Shown: positions 1 through 9,381 of the stretch, in pieces
How positions within the stretch are numbered: position 1 is the first letter of the stretch
Layout: every line of letters begins with the position of its first letter
NCBI RefSeq assembly: GCF_003355005.1
Contig: NZ_CP029985.1
Span: forward strand, 2,564,501-2,628,500
Direction: 5' to 3'
DNA from: Sphingomonas sp. FARSPH
GTDB taxonomy: Bacteria > Pseudomonadota > Alphaproteobacteria > Sphingomonadales > Sphingomonadaceae
Length of the DNA: 64,000 nucleotides
Notes under the pieces: generated by a model
Seen by the model: the letters and a program-made list of their open reading frames with translations, nothing else
What the model was told of the DNA's origin: nothing
The model's database searches: none
Translations under genes and position numbers: made by a program

Positions 1-1
1 T

Positions 2-439
2 GCCCGCGCGGCGGGCGCGGAGCACGTCATCGACCACATGCAGGAGGATGTCGCCGACCGCGTCCATGCGCTGACCGATGGCACGGGCGTCGCGGTCGTG
101 TTCGACGGCGTCGGCATGGCGAGCTGGAACGCGTCGCTTGCCGCGGCGGCGCGGCGCGGGCTGATCGTCAGTTACGGCAATGCCGGCGGCGCGGTCACCG
201 GCGTGCACCTGGCGACGTTGGCGGCAAAGGGGTCGTTGTTCGTCACGCGGCCGACCTTGTTCGATTATTATGTTACGCCTGAGGAACGGCAGCACGGCGT
301 CGGCCGCGTCTTCGCGATGCTGCGATCCGGCGCGATCCGGCCGCAGATCGGCCAGACATTTCCGCTCGAACGCGCCGCCGATGCGCATCGTGCGCTGGAA
401 GCCGGCGAGACGCGGGGCAGCACCGTCCTGCTACCGTGA
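2..439 (+). CDS. Quinone oxidoreductase (zinc-type alcohol dehydrogenase/MDR superfamily), C-terminal part
   Basis: Only the last 145 codons are in the window; the frame is open from base 2. The visible part looks like the second half of the nucleotide-binding domain and the C-terminal lobe of an NADPH:quinone reductase (QorA/zeta-crystallin type). It has a hydrophobic strand ending VVFDGVG, a following LIVSYGNAGG strand, and the family-typical ending with AADAHRALE and then G-STVLLP. Members reduce quinones or activated alkenes with NADPH in the cytoplasm and usually lack zinc. The N-terminal catalytic half cannot be judged. The gene ends 119 bases before the next one and does not obviously belong to its transcription unit. 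Confidence 0.8.
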   Translation, partial: ARAAGAEHVIDHMQEDVADRVHALTDGTGVAVVFDGVGMASWNASLAAAARRGLIVSYGNAGGAVTGVHLATLAAKGSLFVTRPTLFDYYVTPEERQHGVGRVFAMLRSGAIRPQIGQTFPLERAADAHRALEAGETRGSTVLLP

Positions 440-558
440 CGGAGCCTTGCCGGTGCGCTTGTGGCGGGTGATGGGATCATGCTGGTCATTATTGTTGCGC
501 GGCCGTCTTGATCCCGTCCGGGCGAAGCGGGCATGGAGGGAACCGGAGTTCCTGATCG

Positions 559-3500
559 ATGTCGCAAAGCCCCGTTTTCTACGACGCCAGCGGCCGGCGC
601 AAGCGTCGCTTCACGTTCGCGATCATCGCGTTCGTGCTGCTGGTCGTGCTGGCGGTGGCGGTGTTCGTGACCTCGATCGGGGCGGTGCCGACCGCCCCGT
701 TGCTGCCCGTGCAGGCCGAACGGGCGACGCTGCGCAAGCTGCCGCCGCCGCACGGCCTGCTCAGGCGTACCGAACGCAGCGTCGATTACTGGGCGCGGCG
801 GCTGTTTGGCCAGACCGGGGGCAAGACGCCCGGCAACGATAACCCATCGCTCGCGATCGGCTTCTACACGCCCTGGGACCAGTCGAGCACCGCCAGCCTG
901 TCGCGCCATATCGACCAGCTCGACTGGGTGATCCCGGGCTGGATTTCGATCACCGGAACCGATCATCACATCACCGTCTTCCGCGATACGGCGGGGCGGG
1001 AAGTGATCAACCGCGCCGCCCGCCGTCCGATCGTGACGCCGATGGTGCAGAACGTGCTGAACGGTCAGTGGGACGGGCCGGGCATCGCCGCGATGCTCGC
1101 CGACCCCCGGGCGCGGGGCGCATTCCTCGACAAACTGGTGCCGTGGCTGGCGCAGAACAACACGCGCGGCGTCTTCTTCGACTTCGAGGAATTGCCGCCC
1201 TCCGCGCACGCCAACTATCGCGCGTTCCTGGCGGAGACGCAGCGTCGCTTCGCCCCGCGCGGCTGGACGGTGTCGATCGCCGCGCAGCTCGGCAATCCCG
1301 ACTGGGATCTCGCCGCTTATGCGAAGGTCACCGACAAGATCTTCCTGATGGCCTATGACGAGCACGAGACGAGCGGACCGCCGGGCCCGATCGCGTCGCA
1401 GCAGTGGTTCGCGCGCATCGTCGCCGATTCGGTGCGCGGCGTGCCCAAGTCGAAGCTCGTCGTCGCCTTCGCCTCCTACGCCTACGATTGGCACGACGGC
1501 GGCGGCGATGCGCTCGACGTCGAGGAAGCGTGGCAGGACGCGTCCGACAGCGGTACGAAGCCCGCCTACGACCGGGCGAGCGGCAACACCAGCTTCGCCT
1601 ATATGGAAGGCAGCAGCCGCCATATCGTGTGGCTCGCCGACGCCGCCTCCGCCTACAACCAGTTGCTGCTGCTTCAGCGTGCCGGCGTGCGCAGCGTCGC
1701 GCTGTGGCGGCTGGGCTCGGAAGACCCCGGCGTGTGGTCGATCTTCGGTCGCGAGCATCGCCAATTACCGCCGCCGTCCGCGATCGACGCGGTGCCCGCG
1801 GGCACCAACGTCGATATCGAGGGCAATGGCGAAATCCTGAAGATCACCGCCGAACCCGTCACCGGCACCCGCCGCGCGGTCGCCGGGCCGGACGGGCGGA
1901 TCGCCGACGTCGTCTTCGATCGCATGCCTTCGCCTTATGTGGTCGAACGCACCGGCTATCGCCCTGGCCTGCTCGCGCTGACCTTCGACGACGGGCCGGA
2001 CCCGACCTGGACGCCGCGCATCCTCGACGTGCTGAAGCGCGAACATGCGCCCGGCACCTTCTTCATGGTAGGCGAGAATGCGCTGACGCAAAGGTCGCTG
2101 CTGCTGCGCATGATCGCCGAGGGGCATGAGATCGGCAGCCACACCTACACCCATCCCAATCTCGCGACGGTCGGCCCGGCGCAGGTTCGTTTCGAGCTCA
2201 ACGCCAACCAGCGCTTGTTCCAGGCGTTCACCGGCCGATCGCTGCGGCTGTTCCGCGCACCCTATTTCGGCGATGCCGAGCCGAGCACCGCGGACGAGAT
2301 CGCGCCGGCGCTGATGGCGCAGCGGCGCGGCTATATCTCCGTCGGCCTCCACGTCGACCCCGACGACTGGAAGCGGCCGGGGACGCAGGCGATCATCGAC
2401 CGGACGATCGACAAGATCGTCAACGGACCAAAGGTCTGCGACGACGAATCCGACGCCAATTGCAGCCGCAACATCATCCTGCTGCACGATGCCGGCGGCA
2501 ACCGGCAGGAGACGGTGGAGGCGCTGCCCGTCATCATCGAGCGGCTGCGCGCGATGGGCTATCACTTCGTGCCGGTGTCGACGCTCGCGGGCCTGTCGCG
2601 CAACCAATCGATGCCGCCGATCTCGGCGAGCGACCAGCTGGCGGCGCGCGCCGACCTGGCGCTGTTCTCGACGCTCGGCGGCCTCGTCATAGCGCTACGC
2701 TGGCTGTTCGGCATCGCCATCACCGTCGGCATCCTGCGCGCGGTGACGCTGTCCGCGCTCGCGCTGATCCAGGCGCGGCGCGAGGGGCGTGAGGTCTTCC
2801 CGCCGATCGATGCCGGCCGCTTCGTGACCGTGATGATCCCCGCGTACAACGAAGAACGCGTGATCGAGCGCGCCGTGCGTGGCGTCCTTGCCTCGACCGA
2901 TGTCGAGATCGAGGTGATCGTGATCGACGACGGGTCGAAGGACGCGACCAGTGCGGTCGTCGAGCGCGCCTTCGCCGACGATCCGCGCGTCCGCCTGCTG
3001 ACGCTGGAGAATGGCGGCAAGGCGCGCGCGCTCAACCACGGGCTGGAGCTTGCGCGCGGCGAGATCGTCATCGCGCTCGATGCCGATACGCAGTTCGAAC
3101 CGACGACGATCGCGCGTCTCGCGCGCTGGTTCGGCGACCCGGAACTCGGCGCGGTCGCGGGCAATGCGAAGGTCGGCAATCGCGTCAACCTCGTCACCAA
3201 GTGGCAGGCGCTCGAATATATCACCGCGCAGAATCTCGAACGGCGCGCGCTCGCCCGGCTCGATGCGATCACCGTCGTGCCCGGCGCGGTCGGCGCGTGG
3301 CGGCTGGACGCGATCCGCAGCGTCGGCGGCTATCCCGACGACACGCTCGCGGAGGATCAGGATCTGACGATCGCGATTCAGCGCGCCGGCTGGAAGGTGC
3401 GCTACGACCAATATGCCGTCGCCTGGACGGAGGCGCCCGAAAGCTTCCGCGCGCTCGCCAAGCAGCGCTTTCGCTGGGCGTTCGGCACGCTGCAATGCCT

Positions 3501-3933
3501 GTGGAAGCACAGCGGCGCGATCGGCCGCTCGCACCCGCGCGGGCTCGGCTGGATCGGCCTGCCGCAGGCGATCGTCTTCCAGGTGCTGCTCGCCGCGATC
3601 TCGCCGATCATCGATCTGGCGCTGCTGGTCAGCTTCGTCGTCACCTGGTTCGACGTGCAGGCGCACGGCTGGGCGCAGACCAGCCACGACATCTACACGA
3701 TGCTCACCTTCTGGGCGATCTTCACCACGATCGACCTGCTCGCGGCGACAATTGCCTTCGCACTCGAACGGCGCGAGCGGTGGAGCCTGCTGTGGTTGCT
3801 GATCCCGCAGCGCGTCGGGTATCGCCAGATCATGTATTACGTCGTGCTGAAGGCGATCGCCCAGGCGCTGCGCGGCCCGATGGTCGGCTGGGGCAAGTTG
3901 CAACGGACCGGGCGGGTGCAGGCGACGCGGTGA
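559..3933 (+). CDS. Three-domain membrane protein: GH18-like domain, NodB polysaccharide deacetylase, GT2 processive glycosyltransferase
   Basis: This 1124-residue protein has an N-terminal membrane anchor (about 15-40). A glycosyl-hydrolase-18-like region (about 85-400) follows, with GVFFDFEE near 204-211; it keeps the D-x-E catalytic pair, but the first Asp of the usual DxxDxDxE is replaced by Phe. A NodB deacetylase domain (about 470-670) has TFDDGP near 474 and SHTYTHP near 528. Two hydrophobic segments then lead to a family-2 glycosyltransferase (about 754-1000) with PAYNEE, DDGS, DAD, EDQD and QRFRW, the signature of processive beta-glycan synthases. C-terminal membrane helices end the protein. 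Likely role: synthesis, deacetylation and trimming or export of an N-acetylhexosamine-type surface polysaccharide. Substrate and polymer are unknown. It appears to be a single-gene unit. Confidence 0.85.
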   Translation: MSQSPVFYDASGRRKRRFTFAIIAFVLLVVLAVAVFVTSIGAVPTAPLLPVQAERATLRKLPPPHGLLRRTERSVDYWARRLFGQTGGKTPGNDNPSLAIGFYTPWDQSSTASLSRHIDQLDWVIPGWISITGTDHHITVFRDTAGREVINRAARRPIVTPMVQNVLNGQWDGPGIAAMLADPRARGAFLDKLVPWLAQNNTRGVFFDFEELPPSAHANYRAFLAETQRRFAPRGWTVSIAAQLGNPDWDLAAYAKVTDKIFLMAYDEHETSGPPGPIASQQWFARIVADSVRGVPKSKLVVAFASYAYDWHDGGGDALDVEEAWQDASDSGTKPAYDRASGNTSFAYMEGSSRHIVWLADAASAYNQLLLLQRAGVRSVALWRLGSEDPGVWSIFGREHRQLPPPSAIDAVPAGTNVDIEGNGEILKITAEPVTGTRRAVAGPDGRIADVVFDRMPSPYVVERTGYRPGLLALTFDDGPDPTWTPRILDVLKREHAPGTFFMVGENALTQRSLLLRMIAEGHEIGSHTYTHPNLATVGPAQVRFELNANQRLFQAFTGRSLRLFRAPYFGDAEPSTADEIAPALMAQRRGYISVGLHVDPDDWKRPGTQAIIDRTIDKIVNGPKVCDDESDANCSRNIILLHDAGGNRQETVEALPVIIERLRAMGYHFVPVSTLAGLSRNQSMPPISASDQLAARADLALFSTLGGLVIALRWLFGIAITVGILRAVTLSALALIQARREGREVFPPIDAGRFVTVMIPAYNEERVIERAVRGVLASTDVEIEVIVIDDGSKDATSAVVERAFADDPRVRLLTLENGGKARALNHGLELARGEIVIALDADTQFEPTTIARLARWFGDPELGAVAGNAKVGNRVNLVTKWQALEYITAQNLERRALARLDAITVVPGAVGAWRLDAIRSVGGYPDDTLAEDQDLTIAIQRAGWKVRYDQYAVAWTEAPESFRALAKQRFRWAFGTLQCLWKHSGAIGRSHPRGLGWIGLPQAIVFQVLLAAISPIIDLALLVSFVVTWFDVQAHGWAQTSHDIYTMLTFWAIFTTIDLLAATIAFALERRERWSLLWLLIPQRVGYRQIMYYVVLKAIAQALRGPMVGWGKLQRTGRVQATR

Positions 3934-4025
3934 CAGGAGCGCCGCAGCGCGCATCAAACGGAAAGGTGTTGCCCCCTTTGGCGCAATGACGCTACGGGCG
4001 CGCTTCGCTTACGGAAGGTTGGGTC

Positions 4026-5096
4026 ATGGGGTATCGGGTCGTCGTCGCGGGTGCGACGGGCAATGTCGGGCGCGAGATGGTCAATATCCTCGCCGAACGC
4101 GAATTTCCCGTGGACGAGATCGCGGTGCTCGCCTCCTCGCGCAGCCAGGGCGACGTGATCGATTATGGCGAGACGGGCAAGAAGCTTACCGTCAAGAACA
4201 TCGAGCATTTCGACCCGACCGGCTGGGACATGGCTTTGTTCGCGATCGGCAGCGAGGCGACCAAGGTCTATGCGCCGAAATTCGCCGCCGCCGGCTGCAC
4301 CGTGATCGACAATTCGTCGCTGTATCGCATGGACCCCGATGTGCCGCTGATCGTGCCGGAGGTGAATGCCGCCGCGATCGACGGCTACACCCGGAAAAAC
4401 ATCATCGCCAATCCCAATTGCTCGACTGCGCAGATGGTCGTCGCGCTGAAGCCGCTGCACGATGCCGCGACGATCAAGCGCGTCGTCGTCGCAACCTATC
4501 AATCGGTGTCGGGCGCGGGCAAGGTCGGCATGGACGAACTGTTCGAACAGAGTCGCAACATCTTCGTCGGCGACCCCGCCGAACCGAAGAAGTTCACCAA
4601 GCAGATCGCCTTCAACGTCATCCCGCACATCGACAGCTTCCTCGATGACGGTTCGACGAAGGAAGAGTGGAAGATGGTGGTCGAGACCAAGAAGATCCTC
4701 GATCCCAAGATCAAGGTCACCGCGACCTGCGTGCGCGTGCCCGTGTTCGTCGGCCATTCGGAAGCGATCAACATCGAGTTCGCCGAAGAGATCAGCGCCG
4801 AACAGGCGAAGAATATCCTGCGCGAGGCGCCGGGCATCATGCTGATCGACAAGCATGAGGACGGCGGATACGTGACGCCGATCGAAAGCGCAGGGGACGA
4901 CGCCACCTTCGTCAGCCGCGTGCGCGAGGACCCGACCGTCGAGAACGGCCTGTCCTTGTGGTGCGTCAGCGACAATCTGCGCAAAGGCGCCGCGCTCAAC
5001 GCGGTGCAGATCGCCGAGCTGCTCGGCCGCCGTCACCTCAAGAAGGGCGACAGCGCGCTGATCGGTGCGGACGAGGCGGCGGACGACGAGGCATGA
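4026..5096 (+). CDS. asd: Aspartate-semialdehyde dehydrogenase
   Basis: This 356-residue cytosolic enzyme reduces aspartyl phosphate to aspartate semialdehyde with NADPH, the branch point to diaminopimelate, lysine, methionine and threonine. The N-terminal Rossmann motif VAGATGNVGREM is present, and the catalytic cysteine lies in NPNCST near residue 135. The substrate-binding histidine region (VPVFVGHSEAINIEF) is also visible. Length is normal for the family. GGAAGG lies about 7 bases before the ATG at 4026. The stop codon overlaps the start of the next gene (ATGA), so the two are probably co-translated. Confidence 0.95.
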   Translation: MGYRVVVAGATGNVGREMVNILAEREFPVDEIAVLASSRSQGDVIDYGETGKKLTVKNIEHFDPTGWDMALFAIGSEATKVYAPKFAAAGCTVIDNSSLYRMDPDVPLIVPEVNAAAIDGYTRKNIIANPNCSTAQMVVALKPLHDAATIKRVVVATYQSVSGAGKVGMDELFEQSRNIFVGDPAEPKKFTKQIAFNVIPHIDSFLDDGSTKEEWKMVVETKKILDPKIKVTATCVRVPVFVGHSEAINIEFAEEISAEQAKNILREAPGIMLIDKHEDGGYVTPIESAGDDATFVSRVREDPTVENGLSLWCVSDNLRKGAALNAVQIAELLGRRHLKKGDSALIGADEAADDEA

Positions 5097-5539
5097 TCGC
5101 CGGCGGCTGCCGCTGCGGCGCGGTCCGGTACACGATCGCCGGCGACGATCTGCCGCTGAGTTACGCCTGCCATTGCCACGTCTGCCAGCGGTGGACGGGC
5201 AGCGCGTTCAGCCAGAGCGTGATCGTGGCGGAGGGGACGCTGACGGTCGACGGCCCGCTCGTCGTCTACGATCAGGTGACCGAGGATCGCGTCTCGACGC
5301 AGCGCGTCTGCGCCACCTGCCATGCGCGGATCTACAACACCAATACGCGGCGCCCGGGCTTTGCGGTGGTGCGCGCGGGCACGCTCGACCGGTCGGAAGA
5401 ACTCGCCTGCGTCGCGCATATCTTCACCGCCTATCGCCAGCGGTGGGTCGCCATACCCGAAGGCGTACCGAACTGGCCCGAAGCCCCGGACTTCGAGGTG
5501 TTCGGCCGAGTGCTCGCCGGGCAGACGGCGCTGCGCTGA
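5093..5539 (+). CDS. GFA/CENP-V-fold zinc protein
   Basis: This 148-residue protein of the glutathione-dependent formaldehyde-activating (GFA) family shows the family's cysteine pattern: GGCRCGAV at the N-terminus, ACHCHVC near 26-31 and CATCHA near residues 78-83. These bind structural and catalytic zinc ions. Family members range from glutathione S-(hydroxymethyl)transferase to uncharacterised oxidoreductase accessories, so the substrate is not known. The start is fixed by the 4-base ATGA overlap with the asd stop. The neighbour gives no clear functional link. Confidence 0.85.
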   Translation: MIAGGCRCGAVRYTIAGDDLPLSYACHCHVCQRWTGSAFSQSVIVAEGTLTVDGPLVVYDQVTEDRVSTQRVCATCHARIYNTNTRRPGFAVVRAGTLDRSEELACVAHIFTAYRQRWVAIPEGVPNWPEAPDFEVFGRVLAGQTALR

Positions 5540-5583
5540 CGCGTTAGGGCGGTGGGATCATCCTCCGACACGGGACGCCGCAC

Positions 5584-6345
5584 GTGACCACGAACGCAAT
5601 CGAACCCCAGACCTTCGCCAGCTTCGACGGCACCCGCATCGCCTGGCGCGAGATGGGCGAGGGGCGGCCGGTCGTTCTGATCCACGGCTATTTCTCGAAT
5701 GCGGAGGTCAACTGGATCAAATACGGCCATGCCGCGCGCATCGCCGACCGCGGGTTTCGCGTCATCATGCCCGACCTTCGCGGCCATGGCGCGAGCGACC
5801 GGCCGCACGATCCGGCGGCCTATCCGCCCGATGCCTTAATGCGTGACGGGCTGGCGCTGGTCGCGCATCTCGGCCTGACCGACTACGATCTCGGCGGCTA
5901 TTCGTTGGGCGGGCGCACGACGATGCGGATGCTCGCCAACGGCGCGACGCCGCGCCGGGCGGTGATCGCCGGGATGGGGCTGGACGGTATCGTCCAGACG
6001 GCGGGGCGCGGCGGCTACTTCCGACACGTCCTGACCAACCTCGGCAGCTTCGCGCGCGGGACGCCCGAATGGCTGACGGAGGCGTTCCTGAAGACGACTG
6101 GTGGCGACCCGGTCGCGCTGCTCGGCGTGCTGGAGACGTTCGTCGACACGCCGATCGACACGGTCCGCGCGATCGCTGTGCCGACCGCGATCGTCACCGG
6201 CATCGACGACGACGACAATGGGTCGGGCGCTGCGCTGGCGGCGGCGATGCCGCATGCGACCTTCCACGAAATCCCGGGCAATCACATGAGCGCGGTGACG
6301 AAGCCCGAACTGGGCACGGTCATCGCGGACTTTCTCGCGGCTTGA
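5584..6345 (+). CDS. Alpha/beta-fold hydrolase
   Basis: This 253-residue cytoplasmic hydrolase shows the classical order of motifs: VLIHGYFSN (oxyanion loop), PDLRGHGAS, the nucleophile elbow GYSLGG (Ser near 105), an acid in the GIDDDDNG loop, and the catalytic His in PGNHMSAV. It could be an esterase, lactonase or C-C hydrolase; the sequence does not decide. The GTG start at 5584 gives a full-length N-terminus, but no strong ribosome-binding site was seen. It lies 44 bases after the GFA gene, possibly in the same transcript. Confidence 0.85.
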   Translation: MTTNAIEPQTFASFDGTRIAWREMGEGRPVVLIHGYFSNAEVNWIKYGHAARIADRGFRVIMPDLRGHGASDRPHDPAAYPPDALMRDGLALVAHLGLTDYDLGGYSLGGRTTMRMLANGATPRRAVIAGMGLDGIVQTAGRGGYFRHVLTNLGSFARGTPEWLTEAFLKTTGGDPVALLGVLETFVDTPIDTVRAIAVPTAIVTGIDDDDNGSGAALAAAMPHATFHEIPGNHMSAVTKPELGTVIADFLAA

Positions 6346-6401
6346 CCCGGCGCGGCAAGCGCGGCCATCGTCCGGCAACGAAAATGCCGAAGGGGATGAC
6401 T

Positions 6402-8249
6402 ATGTTGCGTGCCGCTATCTCGTCCATCGCGCTGGCCGCGGCGCTGAGCGGCGCACCCGCGCGCGCGCAGCAGGCCGCGCCCGCCGTATCGCCCGTCACC
6501 CCCGGCGCACAGCCGACCGCGGCGGAGGCCGATGCCTGGGTCGCGGCGGTCGAAAAGGAGGCGGCGGCCATGTCGGTCGACGCCAGCCGTACCGCCTGGG
6601 TCAACGCCACCTACATCACCGACGACACCGATGCGCTCGCCGCCCGATCGGGCGCGCAGGTGACGGAAAAGGCGGTGCAATGGGCGAAGGGCGCGGCGCG
6701 CTTCAACGGCACGCCCGGCCTGTCGTTCGACACGAAGCGCAAGCTCGATCTGCTCAGGAACGGCGTCGGCCTGCCCGCGCCGACGACGCCGGGCGCGGCG
6801 GACGAACTCGCCACGATCACGACGCGGATGTCGTCGCGCTACGGCAAGGGCAAGGGCATGCTCGCCGGCCAGCCGATCAACGGCTCCGACATAGAGGCCG
6901 CGATGGGCACGACGCGCGATCCCGCGAAGCTGAAGGAGATGTGGACCAGCTGGCACGACAATGTCGGCGCGCCGCAGCGCCAGGATTATGCGCGGATGAC
7001 CGCGATCTCCAACGCGGGTGCGAAGGAGCTGGGCTTTGCCGACGTCGGCGCGATGTGGCGCTCGGGCTACGACATGACGCCCGACCAGTTCGCGCAGCTG
7101 ACCGACAGGATCTGGGCGGAGGTCGAGCCGCTGTACACGTCGCTCCACACCTACGTCCGCTGGAAGCTCAACGCGAAATACGGCGATGCGGTGCAGGCGA
7201 AGACGGGGCCGATCCGTGCCGATCTGCTCGGCAACATGTGGGCGCAGGAATGGGGCAATATCTACGACCTCGTCGCGCCGCCGGGGGCGGGCGACCTGGG
7301 CTATGACACCGGCGAACTGCTCAAGGCGAAGGGCTATGACCCGACGCGGATGGTGAAGCAGGGCGAGGCTTTCTATTCGTCGCTCGGTTTCGCGCCTTTG
7401 CCCGAGACGTTCTGGCAGCGCTCGCAGATCGTCAAGCCGCGCGACCGCGACGTCATCTGCCATGCCAGCGCGTGGGACATCGACAATCTCGACGATATCC
7501 GCATCAAGATGTGCACGAAGGTGAATGCCGACGACTTCGTGACGATCCATCACGAACTCGGCCACAATTACTATCAGCGCGCGTACAAGAACCAGCCGTT
7601 CCTGTACAAGGGCGGTGCCAACGACGGCTTCCACGAGGCGATCGGCGACACCGTCGCCTTGTCGATCACGCCCGATTATCTGGTTAAGATCGGCCTGCTT
7701 CAGCCGGCGCAGGTGCCGAGCGCCGACAAGGACATCGGCCTGCTGCTGCGCCAGGCGATGGACAAGGTCGCCTTCCTGCCGTTCGGCCTGCTCGTCGACA
7801 AATGGCGCTGGGGCGTCTTTTCTGGCCAGATCCCGGAGGGGCAGTATCAGGCGGGCTGGGATGCGCTGCGCCTGAAGTATCAGGGTATCGTGCCCCCCGT
7901 CGCGCGCGACGAGAGCCGGTTCGATCCGGGCGCGAAATACCACATCCCCGCGACCGTCCCCTACGCCCGCTACTTCCTCGCCCGCGTGCTGCAATTCCAG
8001 TTCTACAAGGCCGCCTGCCGGCAGGCAGGATGGAAGGGGCCGCTGCACCGCTGCTCCTTCTATGGCGACAAGGCGGTTGGCACCAAGCTGAACGCCATGC
8101 TCGCGATGGGCCAGTCAAAGCCGTGGCCGGATGCGTTGCAGGCGTTCACCGGCAGCCGCGAGATGTCGGGCAAGGCGATGATCGAATATTTCGCGCCATT
8201 GAAACAATGGCTGGATAAGCAGAACCAGGGCAAGCCGAGCGGCTGGTGA
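6402..8249 (+). CDS. Exported M2-family (angiotensin-converting-enzyme-like) metallopeptidase
   Basis: The product is about 615 residues with a signal peptide (MLRAAISSIALAAALSGAPARAQ). The zinc site HHELGHNYYQ (HEXXH) is followed by the second-ligand motif GGANDGFHEAIGD, and the C-terminal half has the M2-typical ESRFDPGAKYHIPA. M2 enzymes are dipeptidyl carboxypeptidases, so a periplasmic peptide-processing role is likely. ATGs lie in frame at 6384, 6396 and 6402. I chose 6402 because GAAGGGG sits 6 bases upstream and the signal peptide then starts cleanly. Bacterial M2 peptidases occur in sphingomonads and xanthomonads. The neighbours give no clue to the substrate. Confidence 0.93.
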   Translation: MLRAAISSIALAAALSGAPARAQQAAPAVSPVTPGAQPTAAEADAWVAAVEKEAAAMSVDASRTAWVNATYITDDTDALAARSGAQVTEKAVQWAKGAARFNGTPGLSFDTKRKLDLLRNGVGLPAPTTPGAADELATITTRMSSRYGKGKGMLAGQPINGSDIEAAMGTTRDPAKLKEMWTSWHDNVGAPQRQDYARMTAISNAGAKELGFADVGAMWRSGYDMTPDQFAQLTDRIWAEVEPLYTSLHTYVRWKLNAKYGDAVQAKTGPIRADLLGNMWAQEWGNIYDLVAPPGAGDLGYDTGELLKAKGYDPTRMVKQGEAFYSSLGFAPLPETFWQRSQIVKPRDRDVICHASAWDIDNLDDIRIKMCTKVNADDFVTIHHELGHNYYQRAYKNQPFLYKGGANDGFHEAIGDTVALSITPDYLVKIGLLQPAQVPSADKDIGLLLRQAMDKVAFLPFGLLVDKWRWGVFSGQIPEGQYQAGWDALRLKYQGIVPPVARDESRFDPGAKYHIPATVPYARYFLARVLQFQFYKAACRQAGWKGPLHRCSFYGDKAVGTKLNAMLAMGQSKPWPDALQAFTGSREMSGKAMIEYFAPLKQWLDKQNQGKPSGW

Positions 8250-8295
8250 TCCCGGTGCGGCACGCGGCCGTACCCACCGAGAAGGGAGAGGCACG

Positions 8296-9069
8296 ATGAT
8301 GCGTTCGACGATGGGTATGGCGTCGGGTATGGCGGCGGCGCTGGCGTTGCTGCCCGGGATGGCGGCGGCGCAGGCCGTGCCCGTTCAGTCGACCGCGCTC
8401 CAGCCCGGAGAAACCCTGCTCGAGGTGCAGGCGGAGGGCCAGGCGACCTACCGGCCCGACGCCGCCTTCCTCAGCGTCGGCGTCGTGACCACCGGCACGA
8501 CCGCACGCGAGGCGACCGACGGCAATGCGGCGAAGATGGCGGCGGTGATCGCGTCGCTGAAGGGCGCGGGCGTCGAGGCGCGCTACATCCGCACGCAGCA
8601 GATCAACGTCGAGCCGCGCTTCGCCCGCGTCACCGCCGGCGACTGGCAGGGTCAGGCGCAGATCACCGGCTATGTCGCGCGCAACAGCGTCGCGGTGACG
8701 GTGACGCGGCTGGCGAGCGCGGGCGACGTCATCGCGGCGGCGTTCGGCGCGGGGGCCAATTCGGTATCGGGCCCCAATCTGGGGTCGAGCGATCCGACGA
8801 AGGGCATGGCCGAGGCGCGCGCCGCCGCGCTCGCCAACGCGAAGGCGGAGGCCGAAGGCTACGCCGCCGGGCTCGGCTTACGCGTCGCGCGCGTGCTGCG
8901 GGTTAGCGAGCGCGGCAATTTCGCACGGCCGGTCGAATATGTGATGACCGGGCAACTGCGCGCGCCCGCTCCCCCGCCACCGCCGCCACCACCCATGGCC
9001 CCGGTCGAAGGCGGCGAGATGCAGCGGTCGGTGACCGTCTGGATCGATTACGCGCTGGCCCCGCGCTGA
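8296..9069 (+). CDS. Exported SIMPL-domain (DUF541/YggE-like) protein
   Basis: This 257-residue protein has a signal peptide ending near AAAQ and a SIMPL/DUF541 domain. It begins with the typical EVQAEGQATYRPDAAFLSVGV strands and has NxxxM-x-x-VIASLKGAGVEARYIRTQQINVEP-type sequence split over residues 75-110. Before its final strand the C-terminal part has a run of prolines (about 218-230). The E. coli homologue YggE is linked to oxidative-stress tolerance, but the biochemical role is unknown. GGGAGAGG lies just upstream of the ATG. The gene is 46 bases downstream of the M2 peptidase and may share its transcript. Confidence 0.85.
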   Translation: MMRSTMGMASGMAAALALLPGMAAAQAVPVQSTALQPGETLLEVQAEGQATYRPDAAFLSVGVVTTGTTAREATDGNAAKMAAVIASLKGAGVEARYIRTQQINVEPRFARVTAGDWQGQAQITGYVARNSVAVTVTRLASAGDVIAAAFGAGANSVSGPNLGSSDPTKGMAEARAAALANAKAEAEGYAAGLGLRVARVLRVSERGNFARPVEYVMTGQLRAPAPPPPPPPPMAPVEGGEMQRSVTVWIDYALAPR

Positions 9070-9381
9070 CGCGGAACGGCGCGCGGACCGGTATGACCGT
9101 CCGCCTGGAGGTTCGCGGCTGAAGGCGGCCGATGCAGTGGACGCCGGGTAGCTGCGACCGGCAAGTCCCGGGACACTGCCGGGGCTGGCGCGCGTATTCT
9201 AAAGCGGCGGTCGTCGTTTGAGCGCCTCTTCGGTGCGCAGCGCTACTGTGACCGCTACGGGTCCAGACCGTAAGACATCGTGTGGCACGTTGGTCTGCCG
9301 CATCCGCGAGAGCACGGTTCGTGTCGATACGAGCCGTTTGGTCGCTACCACCCGACACGAAGCCGAACGCGCCGGCTGCGC
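9070..9381. other. 312-base gap with no recognised gene
   Basis: The gap lies between two converging genes. I see no credible ORF, tRNA or conserved RNA. A stem with one bulged C at 9083-9104 (arms GCGGACCGGT and ACCGTCCGC) follows the SIMPL gene closely and could end its transcript, although there is no T-run after it. Confidence 0.4.

Noticed and set aside
268..1764. Long minus-strand frame (498 codons) opposite the GH18-NodB-GT2 gene, and similar antisense frames across the window
   Set aside because: Long antisense frames are expected at this G+C content. They lack domains and overlap well-supported genes.
6069..6401. Upstream in-frame extension of the M2 peptidase
   Set aside because: It overlaps the hydrolase gene and lacks a signal peptide at its start; ATG 6402 has the ribosome-binding site and signal peptide.
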